Part shown: positions 7,073 to 14,341 of the stretch, one piece after another
How the letters are laid out: the number at the start of each line of letters is the position of its first letter
Numbering within the stretch: the stretch's first letter is position 1
Assembly (NCBI GenBank): GCA_015486685.1
Contig: WFRC01000190.1
Coordinates: 1 to 15,354 of the forward strand
DNA from: Caldifarciminota bacterium
Lineage (GTDB): Bacteria > Hydrothermota > UBA3072 > WFRC01
DNA: 15,354 bases
Direction of reading: 5' to 3'
Translations under genes and position numbers: made by a program
Notes under the pieces: model-generated
Told to the model about the DNA's origin: nothing
The model's input: the letters and a program-made list of their open reading frames with translations, nothing else
Databases searched by the model: none

Positions 7073-8005
7073 ATGGCTACATTAAAAGAATTATCCGGTC
7101 AACCTGATCTATTTGTATCCGGGCATAGAGCCTGTGCAGGTTGCGGTGCTACTGTAATCATAAGACAGGTAATGAGTGTTGCAGGCAAAGATACAGTTGT
7201 AGGATTTGCCACAGGATGTATGGAGGTCGTTACAACCATATTTCCATATACAGCATGGAAAGTTCCATTTATCCACAATGCATTTGAAAATGCAGGTGCC
7301 ACAATAAGTGGCGTAGAAGCGGCATATCAGGCATTAAAGAAAAAGGGGGAAATCCCGAAGGATAAAAAGATAAATTTCATTGCATTTGGCGGGGATGGAG
7401 GCACCTATGATATAGGATTGCAATCACTTTCAGGTGCAATGGAAAGGGGTCATAATATGCTCTATATTTGTTATGACAATGAAGCATATATGAATACGGG
7501 CATTCAGAGGTCAAGTGCTACTCCCTTTGGTGCTAATACCACTACTTCACCTGCCGGGACAGTAATTCCGGGGAAAAGACATAGAAGGAAAGATTTAACA
7601 GAGGTTATGGCTTCCCACCATATTCCTTATGCAGCACAGGCATCTCCATCTCATTGGGCAGATTTGACGAAAAAGGTTGAAAAAGCATTATCTATTGATG
7701 GTCCCACCTTTATTGATGTACTTTCCCCCTGCCCACTTGGATGGTATTATGACCCATCATTAACGATTAAAGTCGCAAAACTGGCAGTGGAGACAAATTT
7801 CTGGCCCCTATATGAGGTTGCAGATGGTAAGCATATCATTACCCATAAACCCAGAAAACCAAAGCCCGTTGAAGAATGGTTGAAGATGCAGGGTAGATTC
7901 AGACATCTTTTTACCCCTGAGAACAGGCATATTATCGATGAAATTCAATCCAATACTGATAAACATTGGGAATGGTTGTTAAAACTTGAAGAAGCAGGCG
8001 TTTAA
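7073..8005 (+). CDS. porB: Pyruvate:ferredoxin oxidoreductase, beta (TPP-binding) subunit
   Basis: Encodes 310 residues with ATG at 7073 preceded by AGGAGGAG. The four cysteines expected to hold the proximal [4Fe-4S] cluster are visible: C21 and C24 (GHRACAGCG), C49 (ATGCMEV) and C220 (SPCPLGW). The TPP/Mg motif starts with GGDGGTYDIG (106-115) and closes at DNEAYMNTG (135-143). The next stretch, IQRSSATPFGA with TTTSPAG, is a hallmark of pyruvate-specific beta chains. With PorA it carries out decarboxylation and electron transfer. The gene is followed 11 bases later by mglB, and that gene's Shine-Dalgarno overlaps the porB stop. Confidence 0.94.
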   Translation: MATLKELSGQPDLFVSGHRACAGCGATVIIRQVMSVAGKDTVVGFATGCMEVVTTIFPYTAWKVPFIHNAFENAGATISGVEAAYQALKKKGEIPKDKKINFIAFGGDGGTYDIGLQSLSGAMERGHNMLYICYDNEAYMNTGIQRSSATPFGANTTTSPAGTVIPGKRHRRKDLTEVMASHHIPYAAQASPSHWADLTKKVEKALSIDGPTFIDVLSPCPLGWYYDPSLTIKVAKLAVETNFWPLYEVADGKHIITHKPRKPKPVEEWLKMQGRFRHLFTPENRHIIDEIQSNTDKHWEWLLKLEEAGV

Positions 8006-8010
8006 GGAGG
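8004..8010 (+). promoter_or_regulatory. Ribosome binding site that fixes a TTG start for mglB
   Basis: AAGGAGG lies six bases before TTG at 8017-8019. No ATG occurs before the conserved domain, and the site overlaps the porB stop, so the rare TTG start is well supported. Confidence 0.75.
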
Positions 8011-8016
8011 AAATTT

Positions 8017-8505
8017 TTGGGAGATAGCGAACTTAATATATTCGAGGAGGAGTTCTGGAGCATAAACAAGGTTCTGGAAGCCCTCCTCGAATCTACTTCG
8101 GCAAGGTGTTTACTCCTTATTGATAAGGCAGGGCAGTTAATTACAAGCGTAGGAGATGTATCCCAGATTGATATTCCTTCGTTTGCTACGCTCTCAGCCG
8201 CAGATTTTGCCGCTACATCTCAGCTTGCTTCAATTATAGGTGAAAGTGAGTTTAGCACCCTTTTCCATCAGGGGGTGAATGAAAATATTTATGTTTCAGT
8301 AGTTGCATCCAAGGTAATACTTGCTGTTATTTTTGACAATAGAACTACACTTGGACTGGTAAGATTGAAGGTAAGGCAAGCATCAGCACAACTTGAAGCA
8401 ATATTTAAAAAGATTTTTCAAAAAATAGAAAAGACCTATGGAAAAACAATTGATGAGGGATTTGTGGAAGAGGCAGAATCAGAACTGGACAATCTATTTA
8501 AGTGA
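8017..8505 (+). CDS. mglB: Roadblock/LC7 domain protein, MglB-like GTPase regulator
   Basis: Encodes 162 residues starting at TTG. The Roadblock/LC7 fold spans about residues 10-120, with CLLLIDKAGQLITSVGD (31-47) and then FATLSAADFAATSQLASIIGE. The C-terminal tail is charged and probably helical. In Myxococcus and Thermus, MglB homodimers act on MglA as GTPase-activating proteins and help set cell polarity. The direct neighbour mglA, nine bases downstream, supports this assignment. The unusual start codon may hold its level below that of the POR subunits. The domain is certain; a polarity role in this organism is inference, since no motility gene is visible. Confidence 0.85.
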   Translation: MGDSELNIFEEEFWSINKVLEALLESTSARCLLLIDKAGQLITSVGDVSQIDIPSFATLSAADFAATSQLASIIGESEFSTLFHQGVNENIYVSVVASKVILAVIFDNRTTLGLVRLKVRQASAQLEAIFKKIFQKIEKTYGKTIDEGFVEEAESELDNLFK

Positions 8506-8514
8506 GGAGGTAAG

Positions 8515-9096
8515 ATGGCGCTGATTAACTATGCATCCCGAGAAATTAACTGTAAGATTGTATATTATGGACCGGGATTGGGGGGAAAAACGACCAATAT
8601 TAAATTTATTTATTCAAAAATTTCACCCGAAACAAGGGGAAAATTAGTAAGTCTTGCAACAGAATTAGATAGAACTCTGTTTTTTGATTTTCTTCCTGTT
8701 GACCTTGGAACCGTTAAAGGATTTAAGGTTCGATTTCATCTATATACAGTTCCGGGGCAGGTATACTATAATGCCTCAAGGAGATTGATATTAAAAGGGG
8801 TAGATGGAATTGTGTTTGTGGCTGATTCACAGATAGAGAGATTTGAAGACAATGTGGAAAGTTTGCAAAACCTTTACGAAAATCTTCGGGAATATAATTT
8901 AAAATTGGAAGAAATTCCATTTGTAATACAATATAATAAGAGAGACCTGCCGAATATTTCATCTGTTGATGAACTAAATAAGGCTGTAAATATATTAAAT
9001 GTTCCTTATCTCGAAGGCGTTGCCACACAGGGCATTGGCGTATTTGATACATTAAAATCTGTGGCGAAGGGAGTCTTAAGGAATTTGAGCAAATAG
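8515..9096 (+). CDS. mglA: MglA-like small Ras-family GTPase
   Basis: Encodes 193 residues, matching the ~195 of Myxococcus MglA. ATG at 8515 follows GAGGAGG. The P-loop is GPGLGGKT at 19-26. The switch I region has DRTLFFDFLP (52-61), and switch II begins at TVPGQ (78-82), where MglA proteins carry TVPGQ instead of the Ras DxxGQ. YNASRRLILKG follows, then VADSQ and the guanine-specificity motif NKRD (141-144). All nucleotide-binding elements are intact. MglA-GTP marks a cell pole and recruits motility machinery in myxobacteria; Thermus uses it for twitching. Co-transcription with mglB fits a regulator pair, while the coupling to POR genes is unexplained. Confidence 0.93.
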   Translation: MALINYASREINCKIVYYGPGLGGKTTNIKFIYSKISPETRGKLVSLATELDRTLFFDFLPVDLGTVKGFKVRFHLYTVPGQVYYNASRRLILKGVDGIVFVADSQIERFEDNVESLQNLYENLREYNLKLEEIPFVIQYNKRDLPNISSVDELNKAVNILNVPYLEGVATQGIGVFDTLKSVAKGVLRNLSK

Positions 9097-9125
9097 GTTC
9101 TTTGAAAATAAAGGGGACAAAATAA

Positions 9126-10310
9126 ATGAATGAAATTCTTGTACTTGGAATAATTCTATTTTTCGGATATCTCGGGGGATGGCTTATATCCCGTATAAAA
9201 GTTCCTGCTGTTACAGGATATATTCTCGTAGGGCTTGCTCTGGGAGTTTCAGCACTGCATATTATTTCTCCGGAATGGAATATGAAACTTTCCTGGCTAA
9301 TTAACTTTGCTCTTATTTTGATTGCTTTCACTGTCGGTGGAGAACTGGATATAAAGAAACTCAGAAAAATGGGGAAATATATTGGGAGTATTGTTATCTT
9401 TGAAACCCTGTTTGCATATATATTTATATTTGTTTTTGTAAAGATATCAGGATTCTCTCTTCCTTTATCTCTAATTATTGCCGCACTCGGTGCTGCCACT
9501 GCCCCAGCCGTTACTGTATTGGTATTAAATGAATATAATGCCCGAGGTCCTGTATCCACAGTTTTACTTGCCTGTGTTGGCATTGATGATGCATTGGGTT
9601 TAACACTTTATGCCATTTCTGCTTCTTTCGCCCATGGGATGCTTCATGGAGGTCATATTTCCATAGGGACTATAATACTTGAGGTTTTCCTTGACATATC
9701 CATCTCCATAATCCTCGGGATAATAGGTGGATTTTTGCTTTCATATATTGTAAAGGTTGTGAGGTATAAGTTAGAAATGCTTACAATTGTTTTAGGAACA
9801 ATACTACTTGTTACGGGGGGTCTTCAAAATCCCATAAGGGGCATCCATTTTTCACCATTATTATCCAGTATGGCAATGGGATTTATAGTGATAAATTATT
9901 CACAGAAAAAAAGGGATATATTTGGTGTATTAGAAAATTTTGGCTTACCCTTTTACACAATCTATTTTGTCCTTGCAGGTGCAAAACTACAGATTAAAAA
10001 ATTGATTCAATTAGGTATTACAGCAATTGCATATATTGTAGGTAGAATTTCAGGTAAATTCACGGGAGCATATATTGGCGCGGTTATTGGCAAAGCACCG
10101 AAAAATGTGAGGAATTATACAGGGTTTGGGCTTATATCACAGGCAGGAATTGCCATAGGTTTAGCCTTAGTAGCGGCAAATGAATTCCCGGAACTCTCTT
10201 CAAATATTATTGCTATTGCGTTAGGGACTACCATAGTAACGGAAATTTTGGGTCCGTTTATGACAAAATTTGCTATTACACGAGCAGGAGAAATGGGAAA
10301 AAGAAGATAA
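9126..10310 (+). CDS. CPA2-type cation:proton antiporter
   Basis: Encodes 394 residues that are almost wholly hydrophobic, with roughly 12 membrane segments, beginning with FGYLGGWLISRIKVPAVTGY (13-32), the usual opening of the Kef/NapA group. The discontinuous-helix signature ATAPAVTVLVL (124-134) is followed by the acidic pair GIDDALGL (152-159; D154 and D155), which carries ions in electrogenic antiporters of this fold. No TrkA-N/RCK regulatory domain is present, so it stops at the transport domain. It starts 29 bases after mglA; a purine-rich AGGGGA 11 bases before the ATG is a weak Shine-Dalgarno. Na+ or K+ cannot be told apart from sequence. The IIA and PII-like genes after the next gap may regulate it (inference). 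Confidence 0.85.
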   Translation: MNEILVLGIILFFGYLGGWLISRIKVPAVTGYILVGLALGVSALHIISPEWNMKLSWLINFALILIAFTVGGELDIKKLRKMGKYIGSIVIFETLFAYIFIFVFVKISGFSLPLSLIIAALGAATAPAVTVLVLNEYNARGPVSTVLLACVGIDDALGLTLYAISASFAHGMLHGGHISIGTIILEVFLDISISIILGIIGGFLLSYIVKVVRYKLEMLTIVLGTILLVTGGLQNPIRGIHFSPLLSSMAMGFIVINYSQKKRDIFGVLENFGLPFYTIYFVLAGAKLQIKKLIQLGITAIAYIVGRISGKFTGAYIGAVIGKAPKNVRNYTGFGLISQAGIAIGLALVAANEFPELSSNIIAIALGTTIVTEILGPFMTKFAITRAGEMGKRR

Positions 10311-10904
10311 AAGAGACAGATTGAGGTTAAGAAAAAGATTAGTGAATGGGTAGATGAGTGGAAAAAGCAGTAGCGAGGGATAAGTAGCAAGCATATAGGA
10401 AAAAGAGAGAATGAGAAAGAAACGGTAATGGGTAAGAGGATAAAGAAAGGTTAAGGTTTAGGTTGAGGTTAAGAAAAGATTAGTGAATGAAGAAAGAATT
10501 GACAAACGTGTTCGTGATGGTGATTCGTGTTAATTCGTTAAATCCGCATTCTCACTTCCGCATTCCGCATTATTTTGAACACGAGTCACGGTTACGAAAC
10601 ATGTTCTTTGTCATAAATTATTTTTTGGCGGTTAGCGGATAGCGGTAAGCGATTACTTTTTGAAATTGGGGTGTGGGATTTATTACTTCCCACTTCTCAG
10701 TTCCTAGTTCTTACTTCCCAGTTTATCTGGGAGTATGGAAAAAGGTGAAAGGATATTAAGGAATAATTGAATATTGAGAGTTGAAAGAGAAATATAAATG
10801 GGAATAGGGAGACTTTTTCTTTAATTTTTTACTTTTAACATTTAACCTTTTACCTTTAACCATTTGCAGTTTGAATTGTTTTTGAAACAAACAAAGGAGG
10901 TATT
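10311..10904. repeat. Intergenic repeat mosaic C
   Basis: No gene is visible in this ~590-base gap. A ~28-bp segment containing TTGAGGTTAAG and GATTAGTGAATG occurs at 10321-10349 and again at 10463-10489 (one indel). Inverted copies of gap-A units lie at 10333-10352 (20 bp, perfect) and 10508-10529 (22 bp, perfect). CACTTCCGCATT at 10553-10564 is an inverted gap-A/D unit. A degenerate inverted CCGCTAACCGC-type block is at 10627-10652. Bases 10682-10719 match 14026-14063 in inverted orientation with three mismatches in 38. A hairpin TCCCAG/CTGGGA is at 10716-10732. I see no convincing promoter for the next gene. Confidence 0.65.
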
Positions 10905-11429
10905 ATGCTTTTAACAGATGTATTGAAAGAATCTGGCATTATTAGTGAGTTGAAACATGCAAAGAAGAATGATGTAATTAAAGAGATGGCAGATATTTTT
11001 TTCAAAAATGGATATATAAAAGAAAAAGAATCTTTCATTGACAAGATAAAACAAAGGGAAGATATTGAAAGCACAGGTGTAGGGGATGGGGTTGCAATTC
11101 CCCATGCAAGATGCGATGCTGTTAAAGAATTAAGGGTAGTATTTGCCCGCTCCACAACAGGTGTTGATTTTAAGGCAATAGACAGTAAACCTGTATATCT
11201 CATCTTTATGATATCTGCACCACTTGGTGTAAAAAGAGAATATCTACAGGTGATTGCAAAGGTAGCGAGACTATTGAGAAACAAGAATTACAAGAAGAAA
11301 CTATTAGAGGCATCTTCTATAAAGGATATAATGAATATTTTTTATGCATTTGACGATAAATTTCCCAGGGAGGTTCAGGTAAAGTTGAAAAACGGCAGGG
11401 TGATTCATTCAAAGGAAGGAGGAAAATAA
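10905..11429 (+). CDS. PTS EIIA (fructose/nitrogen-type, PtsN-like) domain protein
   Basis: Encodes 174 residues with ATG at 10905 behind AAAGGAGG. The EIIA type-2 domain covers about residues 1-150, and the phosphorylated histidine is H67 in VGDGVAIPHARCDAV. YLIFMISAP (100-108) is the conserved strand near the domain's middle. The last ~25 residues (PREVQVKLKNGRVIHSKEGG) are an extension beyond the usual ~150-residue domain. No EIIB or EIIC gene is adjacent, so a regulatory PtsN-like job is more likely than sugar uptake. In E. coli, PtsN controls potassium transport through TrkA and KdpD. The PII-like gene follows with no gap: the TAA stop abuts its ATG. Confidence 0.85.
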   Translation: MLLTDVLKESGIISELKHAKKNDVIKEMADIFFKNGYIKEKESFIDKIKQREDIESTGVGDGVAIPHARCDAVKELRVVFARSTTGVDFKAIDSKPVYLIFMISAPLGVKREYLQVIAKVARLLRNKNYKKKLLEASSIKDIMNIFYAFDDKFPREVQVKLKNGRVIHSKEGGK

Positions 11430-11783
11430 ATGTATCTTCTTATCATTATTCTTCACAAAGAGGAATTTCTTGATGATGTGTTATCTGCATTGATTGAGTT
11501 AGGAGTAGATGAGGCATCAATACTTGATTCACAATCATTGGGAAGTGCCCTTGCCTACCAGGTACCCATCTTTTCAGGGTTAAGATTTCAAATGAATGGG
11601 GGACGTCCGTACTCAAAAACTATTATGGGCATAAGTGATGACCCAAATATAGGAAAAGACCTTGTATCAATCCTGAAAGATTCTGACATTGACATAAAGG
11701 CACCTGGTGTAGGAAGATTGATTGTAATTGATGTAAAAGAAACCTATGGTAGTGCCGAAGACATAGATGTAGATAACATATAA
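11430..11783 (+). CDS. Small PII-like (nitrogen-regulatory-type fold) protein
   Basis: Encodes 117 residues with ATG at 11430 immediately after the IIA stop; GGAGG lies inside the end of the IIA gene. The N-terminal strand-helix-strand MYLLIIILHKEEFLDDVLSAL then GVDEASILDS (25-34) recalls the ferredoxin-like half of PII/CutA proteins, and GVGRLIVIDV near the C-terminus resembles their last core strand. The canonical uridylylated T-loop tyrosine of GlnB is not recognisable, so this is a divergent relative. Such proteins usually sense nucleotides and gate a neighbouring transporter or enzyme. Pairing with IIA and the nearby antiporter suggests control of ion transport. Fold assignment is moderate; function is inferred. 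Confidence 0.6.
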   Translation: MYLLIIILHKEEFLDDVLSALIELGVDEASILDSQSLGSALAYQVPIFSGLRFQMNGGRPYSKTIMGISDDPNIGKDLVSILKDSDIDIKAPGVGRLIVIDVKETYGSAEDIDVDNI

Positions 11784-11836
11784 GTGAAAAGTAAAAAGAC
11801 GGGCAAGAGGTAATAGAGATATTAGTAGATAAAATA

Positions 11837-12784
11837 CTACCTATGTTTTCCGGTATTTCTTTCCCAAAAAACACCATCAGCATATCCTTGAATGGTGGAG
11901 TTTTTTTCTGCCATTGATAATCTTTTAATAGTATATAAGCAATATTCTTCGTCTATCTCTATCATTATAAAATTTCTCTTTAATTTCTTTGCCACTACAC
12001 CGGTAGTCCCTACACCTGCAAAGGGGTCGAAGACAATGTCTCCTTCGTTAGAACTGGCAAGAATAATCTTTGCAAGAAGTTTTTCAGGCTTTTGTGTCGG
12101 ATGCGGGGTATTTTCTGACATTGACCAGAAAGGAATGGTGATATCTGTCCATATATTTGAAGGATATGTCAATCGATATTTCCCGTCTTTTTCCTTTTTC
12201 CAATCCTTAGGCAGTCCATTCTTTCGATATGGAGCAATTACTCTTCTCTTTAATTTTACTGCATCTGCATTAAATGTGAATTTTTTAGAAACTGTGCAGA
12301 ACCAGATATCTTCGGAATTATTTTTCCAATTTCTTTTGGCACCTCTGCCCTTTTCTCTTTGAAATGTTATCCTATTTCTTATAATAAAATATTTTCCACA
12401 TAGTAGTTGAATTGCCGCAGATGACCGCCAATCACCGCAGATATATATTGACGCAGTGGGTTTCAATAATCTCAGTATCTTTCGAAGCCAGGTATTCATC
12501 CAATTCATATATTGTTTCACTGACATCTTTTTGAATGAATGGGTATTGAAGGTTTTTGCTAAATTATATGGAGGGTCAACAAAAAGAAGGTCTATAAATT
12601 TTGACGGCAGAATCTCTATTGCTTCAAAAATATCCTGATTAATAACCCTATTTAAAATCTTTTTAAACAGAAGAGGGCTGCCTATTTTTAATAGTTTGTG
12701 CCGATAGATTTCTTTTTCTTCATCCGTCAGGATTATTGTTCTATTTCGTGGTGCCATTTTCGATTTTTCAGTTTTTGCTTCCAT
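11837..12784 (-). CDS. Solitary beta-class site-specific DNA methyltransferase (adenine-N6 type)
   Basis: Encodes 315 residues. The catalytic motif IV, DPPYNL (70-75), precedes the target-recognition region, which is followed by HPTQKPEKLL (228-237) and the AdoMet-binding motif I, FDPFAGVGTTG (252-262). That order defines the beta class, and DPPY favours adenine N6 as the target. The HPTQKP block and motif I resemble the CcrM/RsrI type. Residues 1-60 are a charged, predicted helical N-terminal addition. No restriction endonuclease is adjacent, so it is an orphan in this window and may be regulatory. The recognition sequence cannot be read. The ATG at 12784 has no Shine-Dalgarno; the promoter predicts that transcription starts at or next to it. 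The gene is convergent with the PII-like gene, 53 bp away. Confidence 0.88.
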   Translation of the reverse strand: MEAKTEKSKMAPRNRTIILTDEEKEIYRHKLLKIGSPLLFKKILNRVINQDIFEAIEILPSKFIDLLFVDPPYNLAKTFNTHSFKKMSVKQYMNWMNTWLRKILRLLKPTASIYICGDWRSSAAIQLLCGKYFIIRNRITFQREKGRGAKRNWKNNSEDIWFCTVSKKFTFNADAVKLKRRVIAPYRKNGLPKDWKKEKDGKYRLTYPSNIWTDITIPFWSMSENTPHPTQKPEKLLAKIILASSNEGDIVFDPFAGVGTTGVVAKKLKRNFIMIEIDEEYCLYTIKRLSMAEKNSTIQGYADGVFWERNTGKHR

Positions 12785-12790
12785 ATTTAA

Positions 12791-12818
12791 ATTATAAAAA
12801 AATATTTGCTAATGTCAA
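12791..12818 (-). promoter_or_regulatory. Strong sigma70-type promoter of the methyltransferase (leaderless)
   Basis: On the minus strand TTGACA (12813-12818) is separated by 16 bases from a perfect TATAAT (12791-12796). Only six bases lie between the -10 box and the ATG at 12784, so the first transcribed base should fall on or next to the start codon. Confidence 0.75.
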
Positions 12819-12831
12819 GTCAAACTTTTTC

Positions 12832-12859
12832 TTGAAATTTTAGATTTTGTTGTTATCTA
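12832..12859 (+). promoter_or_regulatory. Candidate promoter of alr
   Basis: TTGAAA (12832-12837), a 16-base spacer and TATCTA (12854-12859) lie ~64 bases before the alr start, divergent from the methyltransferase promoter. The boxes are only moderate matches, and the region is AT-rich enough for chance matches. Confidence 0.35.
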
Positions 12860-12922
12860 CAAATATGGAAATTTTTAGAAACAAGAGCGTTATATATTGG
12901 GGAAAAAGAATAAGAGGGAATG

Positions 12923-13999
12923 ATGAGACCATCAAGGATTGAAGTAGACCTGAAAAATTTTGAAGAAAATATTAAGATAGCGAAGGATGGATTAGGAAAA
13001 TCCCTCCTCCTTACTGTGGTAAAGGCTGATGCCTATGGACATGGTGCCGTAGCAGTTTCTCATACAGCCATAGAAACTGGGACAGACTGGTTAGGAGTGG
13101 GCATAGTTGAGGAAGGAATACAATTAAGGGAATCGGGAATAACCGCTCCAATCCTTATACTCTCTCAAGAATTACCGGAAAGGGCGGGAGAAATTGTAAG
13201 ATATAAATTAGCCGCAACTGTGTGTGATAAGAATTTCTTGAATACCCTTGATAAAGAGGCATACAATCAGAGCAAAAGAGTAAAGGTATTTATAAAGATA
13301 GATACGGGTATGGGAAGGTATGGCGTTTTACCAGAAGATTTTCCTTCGCTTTATAATGCGGCATTAGAGAGAAAGAATGTGGAAATTATCGGGGTTATGT
13401 CCCATTTCCCATCTGCCGATACAGATATTGAATTTACAGAGAGACAACTTGAGTTACTAAAAAATATTACGCAAAAGTTTAACTCCCATCTTAGGGTCAT
13501 TTCTATTGCAAACAGTGCAGGTTTTCTGAACCTGAAGAGTGCAAATCTGGATATGGTAAGATTGGGCATCGTACTCTATGGTATTTCTCCGATAGAGGGA
13601 CGCGACATACCATTTAAGCCTGTTATGAAGGTAAAGAGTAAAATTTCATTTATAAAAACGATACCACCGGGATATACTGTGAGTTATGGGAGGGCATATA
13701 AGGCAAAAAAAAGCGTAAAGGTGGGGGTCGTTCCCATAGGCTATGCAGATGGCTATGATAGGCATCTTTCCAATAAAGGGTGGATGGTGGTAAAATCTAT
13801 GAGAGTTCCTATAATTGGAAATATTACAATGGATGCGACAATGGTTGATTTAACTGCTGTCCCTGATGTTAAAACGGGAGATGAAATAACTATTATGGAT
13901 GAGGAGATTACTGCATGGGACCTGGCTAAAATTATAGGGACAATACCTTATGAAATAGTGACAAGAATGGGAAAAAGATTACCCAGAGTATATATATAA
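12923..13999 (+). CDS. alr: Alanine racemase (PLP-dependent)
   Basis: Encodes 358 residues from the second of two adjacent ATGs; I prefer 12923 because GAGGG (12914-12918) is only one base from the first (12920). It interconverts L- and D-alanine for peptidoglycan. The PLP lysine is K34 in VVKADAYGHG, and the opposing catalytic tyrosine is Y255 in VSYGRAY. The barrel contains IDTGMGRYG (126-134) and IANSAGFLNL. The C-terminal domain has GYADGY and MDATMVDLT (303-311), where most relatives have Q in place of A. The end, EIVTRMGKRLPRVY, is canonical. Length is within the family range of ~360-380. It is a single-gene unit. Confidence 0.95.
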   Translation: MRPSRIEVDLKNFEENIKIAKDGLGKSLLLTVVKADAYGHGAVAVSHTAIETGTDWLGVGIVEEGIQLRESGITAPILILSQELPERAGEIVRYKLAATVCDKNFLNTLDKEAYNQSKRVKVFIKIDTGMGRYGVLPEDFPSLYNAALERKNVEIIGVMSHFPSADTDIEFTERQLELLKNITQKFNSHLRVISIANSAGFLNLKSANLDMVRLGIVLYGISPIEGRDIPFKPVMKVKSKISFIKTIPPGYTVSYGRAYKAKKSVKVGVVPIGYADGYDRHLSNKGWMVVKSMRVPIIGNITMDATMVDLTAVPDVKTGDEITIMDEEITAWDLAKIIGTIPYEIVTRMGKRLPRVYI

Positions 14000-14100
14000 A
14001 ATAAGTTGGTAAGTCAGAATAATGCGGAAGTGAGAACTAAGAACTGAGAAGTAGGAAGTAATAAAAACCGTGACGCGTGTCCGTGATTCGTATTAAAGTT

Positions 14101-14275
14101 GTCATTGCGAGCCTGTCAAAGACAGGCGTGGAAGTCGAAGACGTGAGCGACTAACAGGAGCGAACAATCTCATTTAATAGGTATCTTCCTTTTTATTTCC
14201 CTCCCTTGACGGGAGGGATTAAGGGAGGGTGTCTTATGCTTCTTGAGTTTTTTAATTTTTATGACTGACCCCGAC
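14101..14275 (+). repeat. Left arm of a long inverted repeat flanking the TPR gene
   Basis: The arm begins GTCATTGCGA, contains a hairpin GCCTGTC/GACAGGC with a 3-nt loop (14111-14127) and CAATCTC, then a CCCTCCC/GGGAGGG hairpin (14199-14217), and ends GACTGACCCCG. The same order appears inverted at 15191-15344. The last ~46 bases before the GACTGACCCCG edge match in roughly 40 positions. GTCATTGCGA...CAATCTC elements are widespread repeats in bacterial genomes and metagenomes. Confidence 0.75.
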
Positions 14276-14307
14276 GAAAAGTGGGTAAAGATTTACACAA
14301 TATTGTC

Positions 14308-14328
14308 ATGCTGAATTTATTTCAGCAT
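14308..14328. repeat. Palindromic ATGCTGAA...TTCAGCAT element
   Basis: Perfect 8-bp arms ATGCTGAA and TTCAGCAT surround a 5-base centre, within the context GTCATGCTGAATTTATTTCA. This is a member of a common dispersed palindromic repeat that yields the spurious peptide MLNLFQHL when translated. Confidence 0.65.
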
Positions 14329-14341
14329 CTCATCTGTTTTT

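Noticed and set aside
8723..9583. Minus-strand reading frame of 286 codons
   Set aside because: It lies wholly antisense to mglA and the antiporter, both of which carry clear conserved motifs. Its translation shows no recognisable domain.
10499..10527. TTGACA at 10499 as a promoter for the PTS IIA gene
   Set aside because: No -10-like hexamer occurs at 15-19 bases, and the start codon is ~400 bases away.
11821..11845. Bidirectional terminator between the PII-like gene and the methyltransferase
   Set aside because: Only a 4-5 bp AT-rich stem (GTAG/CTAC) with no proper T-run; too weak to call.
11892..12362. Plus-strand reading frame of 156 codons
   Set aside because: It is antisense to the methyltransferase motifs DPFAGVG and HPTQKP; it is a shadow.
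14199..14217. CCCTCCC/GGGAGGG hairpin as a terminator
   Set aside because: No T-run follows on either strand, and the same hairpin region recurs in the right inverted-repeat arm, so it belongs to the repeat.
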